From CAVXFB01 sp963760935 (GTDB lineage Bacteria; Planctomycetota; Planctomycetia; Pirellulales; Thermoguttaceae): a stretch of 64,000 nt of DNA. The DNA is taken from contig CAVXFB010000004.1 of assembly GCA_963760935.1 (NCBI GenBank), positions 1 to 64,000 of the forward strand, given 5' to 3'. The position numbers were made by a program, and so were the translations under genes. Below are positions 56,478 to 64,000 of the stretch, one piece after another. The first letter of the stretch is position 1; each line of letters starts with the position of its first letter. Under the pieces are notes generated by a model, which was not told the origin of the DNA, made no database searches, and saw nothing but the letters and a program-made list of their open reading frames with translations.

Positions 56478-56633
56478 TGCGGGCAATGGCGACCGATGCA
56501 CGTGGAACAAGAGTGCGTGTTTGCAGCCAACCGGGGCGTCTATTGTGCAAAACGTAGGGTGAGACAAGCTCGTCTCGGCGAGCGCCGGCCCGCCAACGGC
56601 TGTCGCTGGCCATGCTTCTTATCGTTGCTCACC

Positions 56634-57023
56634 TCATATCGATCGCTGTAGCAGCCACGACACGGCAGCGATGCCCAAAAAACCGAGCGCGCCGAGTACG
56701 CCTGACATGACCACGCGATCCGCGGCGCGCTGTGCTCGATCTGCTCGATCTGTTCCAGCACACTCAAAGCGCCGTCGATTTGCAGCAGCAACGGCGATTG
56801 CCGGCAAGAAGAACAATATGCCGAAGGGAACCGGAAAGAACAGGTGGCGTGCCAACGAAGTGTTGACGATCGGAATTACCAGCGGCAGCGGATACAACCA
56901 AACCAGCCATGTGACAGCGGTTGTTTGTCCGAACTCCGCAAATATGTCGCGCTCTCGATTAACTGTTCTCGCAGTATCGATTGCGATACCGATAAGGGCG
57001 AAAAGTAGGACAATTTGGAGCAT
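56634..57023 (-). CDS. Small membrane protein
   Basis: A 129-residue protein with four hydrophobic segments: MLQIVLLFALIGIAIDTART, TAVTWLVWLYPLPLVIPIVN, LFFPVPFGILFFLPAIAVAA and VVMSGVLGALGFLGIAAVSW. The region between segments three and four is basic and Asp-rich. The start could be at ATG 57023 (no clear ribosome site). It has no recognised family. It stands alone between the ABC permease and rtcB. Confidence 0.6.
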   Translation of the reverse strand: MLQIVLLFALIGIAIDTARTVNRERDIFAEFGQTTAVTWLVWLYPLPLVIPIVNTSLARHLFFPVPFGILFFLPAIAVAAANRRRFECAGTDRADRAQRAADRVVMSGVLGALGFLGIAAVSWLLQRSI

Positions 57024-57154
57024 CGGAGATCGGTTCGCATCCCAGCGCGTGCAGCTGTCCGCGACGCACCGGTGGGGCAATAGAACGCTTCGTCTAGGAC
57101 GCTACTCTACGATTCTTGAAAGGGGGTGTCCACCCCCAACGGTTCACAACGCTC

Positions 57155-58619
57155 TCACCCCTTTACAACACCCACAGGTCGCAGGCGAGCGACTTTGCTG
57201 GCCAGCCCAGCGCGGTGGACGACGTCGACCACCAGGCTCACGTCTTTGTAAGCAGCCGGCTGCTCTTCGGCCAAGCCTTTCCAGCTTCGGCACTTGGCGA
57301 CGATGCCTTTTTCGGCCAGTTCGCGATCGATGCGGCGTCCCTTGGCGTGGGCGACGGCGGCCGTGCGGCTCATCACGCGGCCGGCCCCATGACAAGTGGT
57401 GCCAAAGGTGCGTTGCATGCTGCCCGGCTGGCCCACCAGAACCCAACTGGCGCGGCCCATGTCGCCGGGTATGATCACCGGTTGTCCTACGGTGCGATAT
57501 CGCTCGGGCACGTCCGGGTGCCCGGCCGGAAACGCCCGCGTGGCTCCCTTGCGGTGCACGCACAGCGAGCGGGTCTTTCCGTCGATCTCGTGCTCTTCAA
57601 TCTTGGCGATATTGTGAGCGACGTCGTAGACGAGGTCCATCTGCAGCGATTGCCAATCGCGGCCGAAGAAGTCGGCAAAGACCTCGCGGGCCTGCCACAT
57701 CAATAGCTGCCGATTGGCCCAGGCGTAATTTGCGGCGCACCGCATCGCCCCCAGATATTCCACGCCCTCGGGGCTGCGGACCGGCGCACAAGCCAACTGC
57801 CGATCGGGCAGATCGATGCCGTACTTGGCCGGCGCCTTGCGGAGCGCACCGAGCGCGTCGTCGCACACCTGATAGCCGAGCCCCCGTGAGCCAGAATGGA
57901 TCATCACGCAAACCATGCCGTGTTCGAGGCCCATCGCGCGTGCCGCCGCCTCGTCGACAATTTCGTCGACAATCTGCACTTCGAGAAAGTGGTTGCCCGA
58001 GCCGAGCGTGCCGCACTGGTCGCCGCCCCGCTCCAAGGCCCGCTGGCTGACGCAATCGGGATTGGCGCCGGGCAAACGGCCGCCGGCCTCGGTGTGTTCG
58101 ATATCGCCGGGCGTGGCCCAGCCCGCGCGAAACCAGGTAGGGGGCCCCTTCGGCGAGCAGATGGCGAAGCTCCTTGCCGCCGAACAGATACGGGCCGCCA
58201 GTGCCCACACCCGCCGGGATGTGGCGAAACAGGGCGTCCATCAGCGGATTGAGCCGCGGGTGGATGTCGTCCTCACTTAGGTTCGTTCGCATCAACCGCA
58301 CACCGCAATTAATGTCGTAGCCCACGCCGCCAGGCGAGATGACTCCATCGGCGGCGGGATCGGTGGCCGTCACCCCGCCGATACAGAAACCGTAGCCCCA
58401 GTGGATGTCGGGCATGGCCAGGCTGGCCATCTGGATGCCGGGCAAGAACGCCACGTTGGCCACCTGTTCGGGCGCCTGGTCATTGCGAATGTCGCGCATT
58501 AGCCGCTCATCGGCAAAGATGCGGCCCTCGACGCGCATCCCGATCTTGTAGCTCTTGGGGATTCGCCAGCAGCACTCGTCAATCTGCTCCAGCGGTCCGT
58601 GGTAGCCTTGTTTGGACAT
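57155..58619 (-). CDS. rtcB: RNA-splicing ligase RtcB, one frame break
   Basis: Joins RNA ends with a 2',3'-cyclic phosphate or 3'-phosphate to 5'-OH ends, using GTP and Mn. The first frame has GIQMASLAMPDIHWGYGFCI, GGVTATDPAADGVISPGGVG and YDINCGVRLMRTNLSEDDI; the second has DQCGTLGSGNHFLEVQIVDE, VMIHSGSRGLGYQV and the catalytic His (guanylylation) segment TFGTTCHGAGRVMSRTAAV. A base change near 58150 breaks the frame between them. Corrected length is about 487 residues, as expected. A GGAGAAT ribosome site sets ATG 58619. No archease gene is adjacent. Confidence 0.93.
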
Positions 58620-58778
58620 GTCGATTCTCCGAGCGGGCGTAAGTCGGGACCCGCCGGAGGACATTATATGCGGTGTGGCAACGACCGTTGGGCGGCGCGT
58701 CCTGAGCGACGAACGGAGTGACGGATGGCGGCTATTTCGTAAGGTGCGTGTAATGCACGTAACGAGCTTCTCTGTCGA

Positions 58779-60758
58779 TCACCCGCCGGGCACTTGGCGA
58801 AGCGACGGAACTCTACCGCTGGGCGAGACACCGCCACGCTGCTTTGGGGCATGGCTCGTGCCGGCCAAGTAATTGTCGATAGTGGCCGCGTCTTGCAGGT
58901 CTTCAAGACACTCGGCCATTGCCAAGTGCAGCTTTTTCTCGTGCAGGTCGTCGTAGATGTCCTTGCGGACTGTCGCAAATTCCACGTTCGCGGCCTTGGT
59001 GTAGCCTTCGCAGCGCAGGATGACGAACTTGTCGCCAACCTTGATCAGTCCCGAAAGCTCACCCGGCTTCAATTGAAATGCTTCGTCCTCCAAATTAGGC
59101 TGGCCGCCGTGCATTTTGATCGGGGGCACTTCGCCGTGCATAGCCTGGCTACCCGGCTCGACGGAGTACTGCACGGCCAGTTCGCCGAAATACTCGGCAG
59201 TATTCTTCTTGCGAGCCATTTCGAACACCTGCTGAGCGCGGCGCTCGTTGTCGAGGACGATCGCCAGACAGCGGACGCGCGGTCCGAAGTTCGCCTCGAA
59301 CCCTTTTTGCAGGTCTTCTTCAGTCACTTTGACGGATGCCACGGCCAGCTTCTTCAGCGCGCACGATGGCCATACGACGTCGTTTCGATATGCATGGAGC
59401 GGAATGCCCTCTTTCTTCGTAACCAGTTCAAGCCACGCGTCGACGTCGACTGTGCCATCAGGCTTGGGCTTCACGCCCGCCATTGCCGCGCGAGTGATCT
59501 CCGCATCAATATCCTGATCTGTCACGGCGATGTCCCGTTTCTGGCACTCTTGCTCCAGAAGTTTGCGAGTGATCATTCCCTCCAGCAAGGTCCGTCCGTG
59601 CCGCGCGATGCACTCCTCGTCCAATTCTTGGATCGTTATGGGCGAACCGTTGATCATGGCTGCGACGCCAGGCATTCGCTGCCGTTTCACCGGATCGTTC
59701 CAGACGTTTTCGATCTTGGCCGTCTTCTGCAATTGTTGAAAGACGTCCTGGGCCACCGAACGCAACTTGCGGTCGCGGAGGATCTCTTGGAGCTGCGGCG
59801 CCACTTGTTCGAAACTGACTTTTTGGGCCGGAATCAGCTCCTCGCGCTTGAGGATCACGTATTGCCCACCTGCTTGGATTACCTGCGACACTTCGCCGTC
59901 GGCCATGTTGAATACCGCGTCCTCAATGCTCTTTTCCGGGCCATGCCGTCGGATCGGTTGAATGATGCCTTTCAGGCTGGCGCTGGGGGCGTCTTCAGAG
60001 TTGTCCTTCGCCAGATTGCCAAACTCTTTGGGGTTTGCGGCCGCTTGCGCCTGGAGGCTCTTCGCCTTCTCCAAATCGCTGACCGCGATCAGCCGTGCGC
60101 GGACCGCCTCGCCATAGTCGGTCTCAAACTCCTTGACCAAGTCCTCACGCGAGATTTCTAGTTGCCCTCGGGCAAGCTTCCTTAGCGCCAGCGTCGGCCA
60201 GATAATGTCGTTGGCATATTGCTCAGGCGTAACGTTCCGCTCCTGCTTGAGCAATTTCAGCCACTGGTCGACGGGAATGTTGAATCGCTTTGCCATCCGC
60301 TGAATTTCGGCATCGACGTCCGCCCGACTCACGCTGATGCCGTGTTGCTTGCACTCCTCCACGATCAACCGCTTGTTGACCATGCTTTCGAGCACTTCCT
60401 GGCCGTAAGTTCGACGACACTGAAGGGCAAGCTCATCGCGCGTAATCCGCTGCCGATTGACCGTTGCCACAATCTGTGCAGCCGGAGCACTGGGCGCGGC
60501 AGCTAACGATCGGGTGGCGTTTTCGTCGTTGCGAGTTGGTCGCTGCGCCGCCACGGCCGGACGCGACTGCGACCGCGAAGCGCACGGCAAGAGGTTGCCG
60601 GATGTGTCCGCATTGGCCGGCTCGGCCTGCCAATAATGGCGGATCACAATGCACAGCGCGATGACCGACACGCTGCCGAGTAACATCTTCAGCCGACGGC
60701 TACCTTTGTTGGTCGAAGGCGGGCACTCGGCCGTAGAATGTGAGCGATCTTGGGTCAT
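58779..60758 (-). CDS. Duplicated SurA/PpiC-type peptidyl-prolyl isomerase
   Basis: A 659-residue periplasmic folding factor with a single N-terminal membrane segment (MLLGSVSVIALCIVIRHYW). It has two copies of a SurA-N-like plus PpiC (parvulin) unit: first IVATVNRQRITRDELALQCR followed by LAKDNSEDAPSASLKGIIQP and GEVSQVIQAGGQYVILKREE; second MINGSPITIQELDEECIARH followed by VQYSVEPGSQAMHGEVPPIK and GELSGLIKVGDKFVILRCEG. The parvulin core SxDxxS is modified (SEDAPSA, SVEPGSQ). A strong AAGGAGG ribosome site lies before ATG 60758. The duplicate halves are spaced about 260 residues apart. Confidence 0.88.
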   Translation of the reverse strand: MTQDRSHSTAECPPSTNKGSRRLKMLLGSVSVIALCIVIRHYWQAEPANADTSGNLLPCASRSQSRPAVAAQRPTRNDENATRSLAAAPSAPAAQIVATVNRQRITRDELALQCRRTYGQEVLESMVNKRLIVEECKQHGISVSRADVDAEIQRMAKRFNIPVDQWLKLLKQERNVTPEQYANDIIWPTLALRKLARGQLEISREDLVKEFETDYGEAVRARLIAVSDLEKAKSLQAQAAANPKEFGNLAKDNSEDAPSASLKGIIQPIRRHGPEKSIEDAVFNMADGEVSQVIQAGGQYVILKREELIPAQKVSFEQVAPQLQEILRDRKLRSVAQDVFQQLQKTAKIENVWNDPVKRQRMPGVAAMINGSPITIQELDEECIARHGRTLLEGMITRKLLEQECQKRDIAVTDQDIDAEITRAAMAGVKPKPDGTVDVDAWLELVTKKEGIPLHAYRNDVVWPSCALKKLAVASVKVTEEDLQKGFEANFGPRVRCLAIVLDNERRAQQVFEMARKKNTAEYFGELAVQYSVEPGSQAMHGEVPPIKMHGGQPNLEDEAFQLKPGELSGLIKVGDKFVILRCEGYTKAANVEFATVRKDIYDDLHEKKLHLAMAECLEDLQDAATIDNYLAGTSHAPKQRGGVSPSGRVPSLRQVPGG

Positions 60759-61027
60759 ATCGGTTCCTCCTTAAACCGTTGTTCCACTATGGTCTTGCGC
60801 CTTGTCCAACGGCGTCGAATTCGGCGGGCGTGGCAGTATAGCGCCTTTTTGGCGAATGAGGCAAGGCCGATTTTCCCCCCCGCAACCCGCTAGGGCGAGC
60901 TCCTTGACTACGTTGGTGGGGGCTTCTAATATTCTTGCGCGGCGAGGTCACTTCCATTGATGGATAACGCAGGCAATAGCGCCTGTCTCACGATAGGGCT
61001 CCACGCTAACACAAAAGGAGTCGTGCC

Positions 61028-61495
61028 ATGCCGGTCAAAAAACTCAAGGAATTGCTCGACAGTCAGCAGGTAAAGTACGTCACGCTCAATCATTCGCCGG
61101 CCTACACGGCCCAGGAAATTGCAGCCTCGGCCCACGTGCGGGGCAAGGAGTTGGCCAAAACCGTGATGGTCACCATCGACGGCCAGATGGCCATGGCGGT
61201 GCTGCCTGCCTCGCGGAAGCTCGGCTTCGACCAACTTCGCGACGCGGCGGGCGCCGAGAACGTGCAGCTTGCCAGTGAACAGGCCTTTCGCGACATGTTC
61301 CCAGGATGCGAAGTCGGCGGTATGCCCCCGTTTGGCAATCTCTACGGCTTGCCCGTGTACGTTTCGAAGAAGTTGGCCGAAGACGAGGAAATCGCCTTTA
61401 ACGCCGGCTCGCACACCGAACTGATTCGCATGGCCTACAAAGACTTTGAGCGCCTGGTCAAGCCGAAAGTGGCGCCAATCGCGTACGGTGAGTAG
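61028..61495 (+). CDS. YbaK/EbsC-type aminoacyl-tRNA deacylase-like protein
   Basis: A 155-residue protein of the YbaK/ProX editing superfamily, which removes mischarged amino acids from tRNA. It has YVTLNHSPAYTAQEIAASAH, VRGKELAKTVMVTIDGQMAM (the conserved Lys region), GCEVGGMPPFGNLYGLPVYV (the G-x-x-PFG motif) and AFNAGSHTELIRMAYKDFER. Stand-alone editing proteins of this kind may act on Cys/Ala-tRNA-Pro, but the substrate cannot be told. The frame is intact. Confidence 0.88.
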   Translation: MPVKKLKELLDSQQVKYVTLNHSPAYTAQEIAASAHVRGKELAKTVMVTIDGQMAMAVLPASRKLGFDQLRDAAGAENVQLASEQAFRDMFPGCEVGGMPPFGNLYGLPVYVSKKLAEDEEIAFNAGSHTELIRMAYKDFERLVKPKVAPIAYGE

Positions 61496-61537
61496 CGATG
61501 GCGTGTCGCAATTTTTCTAGGCGGGCACCGGCACGTA

Positions 61538-61608
61538 GTCATTCTGAGCGAAGCGAAGAATCTAGCATTTCGCCCGCATCCGAGATCCTTCGCTGCGCTC
61601 AGGATGAC
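61538..61608. repeat. Intergenic inverted repeat (TCATTCTGAGCGAAGCG type)
   Basis: GTCATTCTGAGCGAAGCGAA on the left and TTCGCTGCGCTCAGGATGAC on the right are complementary with a few differences, around a spacer with TCGCCCGCATCCGAG. Repeats of this sequence type are widespread in many bacterial genomes (from memory). It lies between ybaK-like and thuA-like genes. Confidence 0.75.
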
Positions 61609-61751
61609 CCTTCAGTCAGGCCTAGCCGCCATAGAGACCGCCATAGAGAATTGTCAGACCCGTAGCGGCAGCATTCTTGGCAACAGCGTGCACTGGGTGC
61701 TATATTGACGGTTCCTTCCTTACGTTGCCCCGCCACTAACGGAGACCTGCC

Positions 61752-62630
61752 ATGAAGCGCCGCGAGATGCTGCTAACGACTGGTGCCGCTGTCGTTGGAT
61801 TATCGACGTTCCCCCTTGGATGGACTGCCGCCGCTGAGACGAAAAAGAAGAAGGTGCTCTACTTCACTCGCAGCGCCGGGTTCGAACATCCGCCCGTCGT
61901 CCGCAAGGGCAAGGAACTGAGTACGTCTGAGAAGCTGCTTACCGCGTGGGGAGGGAAGTCCGGATTTGACGTCGTCTGCACCAAAGACGGCGCCGTTTTC
62001 GACGGCGATCTCGACCAATTCGACTGCATTGCCTTCTACACTTCGGGCGACCTGACGGGCAAGTGCGACAAGCCGCAACCCGGCGGGCCGATGTCGCCCG
62101 AGGGCAAGAAGAAATTCCTTGCGTCGATCGCGGCCGGCAAAGGTTTTGTCGGCATCCATTCGGCTACCGACACCTTCCGCCGCAATGGCGCCAACGATCC
62201 GTACATCGATCCCTACATTGCCATGATCGGCGCCGAGTTCCTCATGCATGGTGCGCAGCAAACGGCGACGATGAAGGTCACGTCGCCCGACTTCCCTGGC
62301 ATGGAAGGACTCGGCACACAGTTCTCGATTCACGAAGAGTGGTATCCCTTCCGCAAGTTCGCCAAGGACTTGCACGTCATCTTGGTGCAAGAAACAAAAG
62401 GCATGGTAGGTCCGATGTACCAGCGACCGCCGTATCCAGCCACTTGGGCGCGGATGGATGGCAAGGGGCGGGTCTTCTACACGTCGATGGGTCATGACGC
62501 GATCTGGAAGACTCCGACATTCCGTCAGGTGCTCCTCGGTGGTATCGCGTGGGCCCTGGGCAACGCCCAGGCACAAGTGCCGCCAAACATCGCCGAGGTT
62601 ACGCCGGGCGCGAACACGCTGCCCAAGTAG
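61752..62630 (+). CDS. ThuA-like secreted protein
   Basis: A 292-residue exported protein of the ThuA (trehalose utilisation-type) glutamine amidotransferase-like fold. The N-terminus MKRREMLLTTGAAVVGLSTF has a twin-arginine-like KRRE start and hydrophobic core. Then VLYFTRSAGFEHPPVVRKGK, the elbow AAGKGFVGIHSATDTFRRNG (family GIH-S-A-x-D motif) and TWARMDGKGRVFYTSMGHDA follow, all typical of ThuA. Such proteins are numerous in planctomycetes and are thought to act in sugar metabolism; the reaction is unproven. A GGAGA ribosome site precedes the ATG. It precedes a glycoside-hydrolase-like gene. Confidence 0.88.
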   Translation: MKRREMLLTTGAAVVGLSTFPLGWTAAAETKKKKVLYFTRSAGFEHPPVVRKGKELSTSEKLLTAWGGKSGFDVVCTKDGAVFDGDLDQFDCIAFYTSGDLTGKCDKPQPGGPMSPEGKKKFLASIAAGKGFVGIHSATDTFRRNGANDPYIDPYIAMIGAEFLMHGAQQTATMKVTSPDFPGMEGLGTQFSIHEEWYPFRKFAKDLHVILVQETKGMVGPMYQRPPYPATWARMDGKGRVFYTSMGHDAIWKTPTFRQVLLGGIAWALGNAQAQVPPNIAEVTPGANTLPK

Positions 62631-62704
62631 CGTCCTGCGCAGCGAGAGTCGCTGCGCCGGCATGCTCCCTTCCTCTGGTATCTTGATCATCGGGAGATTG
62701 TGCA

Positions 62705-64000
62705 ATGCGCCTTCCGCAAACTGCCAACTTCTATTTGCTCTCGGTGCGATCACGTGCCACCTTGTCGGCCATAGCGCTTAGCCTGGCATTCGGGCTGCTT
62801 ACCTTTGCCTCGCGGGGCGATGCGGCGGATCTGCGCCAGACCGACGTCCACTCGACCGTCCACGTGCGACTCGACAACGTCTATTACGAGTTGCCGCGGT
62901 GGTGCGTGGGCGTGAAATTGACCGCTTATGCCGTCGACTTCGCAGGGAGTGATCCCAAGAACGCGAGCGAAACTACTCCCGATGGCAAGAATTGGCTCGC
63001 CTGCATCAAGGACATGAAGCTGGGCTTCATCGGCGCCTCGATGGGCGAGCAGGGCTTGCCGCCGAACAAGGGGCGGCCGAACCGACATTTCGCCGATTGG
63101 TGCCGGGCGGCTGATGCTGTCGTGCAAAGCGGCGGTGGCGTGATGATCGAATATCAAGCGGGGCCGCGCGGCATGCCTAAAGCAACCAAGTTACCGCCGG
63201 AACAGGCCGACAACGTCGACGACGGCGAGTGGAGCCCACAGAACTGTCTCGATTGGACCAATTATATGGCATCGCGCGACGGCGCCGACAAGATACGTCT
63301 GTTCGAGTTCTACAACGAGCCGGCCTGTATGAACAACCGCCAATCAGGGACTCACGGACCGTGCTGGTATTCCTTCGATGATTTCAAGAATGCCTGGCGA
63401 CCATGCTCGGATTGGGCCACCAATCATCAGCAGGACTATTATAAGGCAGTCAAGACCAAGTATCCCGATGCCGTCGTCTGCGGCAGTTCCTTCTCCGCTC
63501 CGGCTTCCAGCTACGGCGCTGGCGAAGGGCTCCGATACCTTCAAGGATATCCGGGAGCGCGCGTATCGGCTACGAATCCCAACACCAAGTATCAAGACGC
63601 CCTATCGCTGCACAGCTATGGCTTTGGCCAGGGCGCCAAAGACGCGAACACGCCGACCGCCCCCACGGGGCGCTTACAGGCAATATTCAACTCCATCTTC
63701 TATCCGACTTACAAAGAGCCGGGCAAGATATCAGGCTATAAGGCAGGTGTTGACCAATGGATCGACAACGCTCGGCGTCTGCCCGGGGGAAAGACAAATC
63801 GGCTCGTTAATACTGAATGGTGGGGCTATGACCCGAAGACGACGCGCCGCTGGGGGCCGGTCGGCGATGAAGAAGGCTCTCATCAGGCAGTTGCCGACGT
63901 GCTGGGTTTGATTGTGCATTGCCAGAATGCCGACCGCTGGTTGTTCGATGCTATCGAGTATCATGCTGCAAACGTTGCCGAGGGAAGGAACACCGACGGG
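62705..64000 (+). CDS. Secreted glycoside-hydrolase-like protein, partial at right edge
   Basis: An open frame from ATG 62705 (GGGAG upstream) to the end of the window, 432 residues with no stop and no frame break. It starts with a basic, hydrophobic signal (SAIALSLAFGLLTFASRGDA). The mature part looks like a TIM-barrel glycosidase: DVHSTVHVRLDNVYYELPRW, RLFEFYNEPACMNNRQ with an acid/base-type NEP, LSLHSYGFGQGAKD, and RLVNTEWWGYDPKTTRRWGP with a Glu that could be the nucleophile. The arrangement resembles clan A glycosidases such as GH39/GH44-like enzymes, but the family is uncertain and the C-terminus is missing. It follows the thuA-like gene and may form a carbohydrate unit with it. Confidence 0.7.
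   Translation, partial: MRLPQTANFYLLSVRSRATLSAIALSLAFGLLTFASRGDAADLRQTDVHSTVHVRLDNVYYELPRWCVGVKLTAYAVDFAGSDPKNASETTPDGKNWLACIKDMKLGFIGASMGEQGLPPNKGRPNRHFADWCRAADAVVQSGGGVMIEYQAGPRGMPKATKLPPEQADNVDDGEWSPQNCLDWTNYMASRDGADKIRLFEFYNEPACMNNRQSGTHGPCWYSFDDFKNAWRPCSDWATNHQQDYYKAVKTKYPDAVVCGSSFSAPASSYGAGEGLRYLQGYPGARVSATNPNTKYQDALSLHSYGFGQGAKDANTPTAPTGRLQAIFNSIFYPTYKEPGKISGYKAGVDQWIDNARRLPGGKTNRLVNTEWWGYDPKTTRRWGPVGDEEGSHQAVADVLGLIVHCQNADRWLFDAIEYHAANVAEGRNTDG

Noticed and set aside
58794..60161. A 455-residue plus-strand frame opposite the parvulin gene
   Set aside because: Shadow of the minus-strand parvulin gene, which has a strong ribosome site and clear motifs.

Overview
The window looks like a chromosome segment of a Planctomycetota bacterium, most likely Pirellulales-like. 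This is inferred from gene content: secreted ThuA and TIM-barrel proteins with export signals, HEAT and TPR proteins, a caspase/WD40/kinase cluster, both GluRS and GlnRS, lipoproteins with low-complexity tails, and small conserved proteins of a planctomycete type. No rRNA and no CRISPR array were found. The only tRNA sequence seen is a 3' fragment.

Region 1 (1-8318) has the character of an integrated island. On the minus strand, a tightly packed cluster runs caspase-like peptidase, WD40 beta-propeller, vWA (TerY-like), Ser/Thr kinase-like and PP2C phosphatase, with overlapping stop and start codons. On the plus strand follow a large hypothetical protein and an ankyrin protein. The block ends at a 55-nt 3' piece of tRNA-Leu(GAG), preceded by a dense cluster of inverted repeats. 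That arrangement fits an integrase attachment scar. The five-gene cluster is the best candidate for an undescribed conflict or programmed-death system: the vWA-kinase-PP2C core matches the known TerY-P triad, and the caspase would be the effector.

Region 2 (8319-17172) holds two small hypothetical genes, panB and a secreted protein, then a decayed ISKra4-like transposase abutting an IS4-family element with recognisable inverted ends. A consensus promoter lies directly beyond the IS end and leads into rpmF-fabD-fabG-acpP-fabF, the type II fatty-acid synthesis cluster (no plsX or fabH here).

Region 3 (17545-30316) is rich in translation genes: leuS, metG, gltX and glnS, interleaved with a pRiA4b ORF-3-like protein, a conserved hypothetical, a TMTC-like membrane/TPR protein and an orphan HicB.

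Region 4 (30415-45037) contains a PfkB sugar/nucleoside kinase behind a perfect palindrome, the RNA 2',3'-cyclic phosphodiesterase ThpR, an alpha/beta-hydrolase lipoprotein, an XRE regulator, a YyaL/DUF255 thioredoxin-fold protein, a two-PAS histidine kinase, a Tat-exported TIM-barrel epimerase-like protein, a quinone oxidoreductase, a Ser/Thr/Tyr-rich lipoprotein and a double ABC-2-like permease.

Region 5 (45134-64000) has a HEAT protein, a GT-C glycosyltransferase, TPR proteins, a DUF2582-type winged helix, a MacB-like ABC exporter pair, the RNA ligase RtcB, a duplicated PpiC-type prolyl isomerase, a YbaK-like deacylase, a ThuA protein and a truncated glycoside-hydrolase-like gene that runs off the right edge.

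Two features affect the whole window. First, single-base frame breaks are frequent, including in the essential gene fabD, while the protein sequence stays convincing on both sides of each break. I read most of them as indel errors in the assembly, not as gene death, and give reconstructed gene spans. Second, several families of short palindromic repeats are scattered between genes, and two of them sit in frame inside leuS and the double permease.
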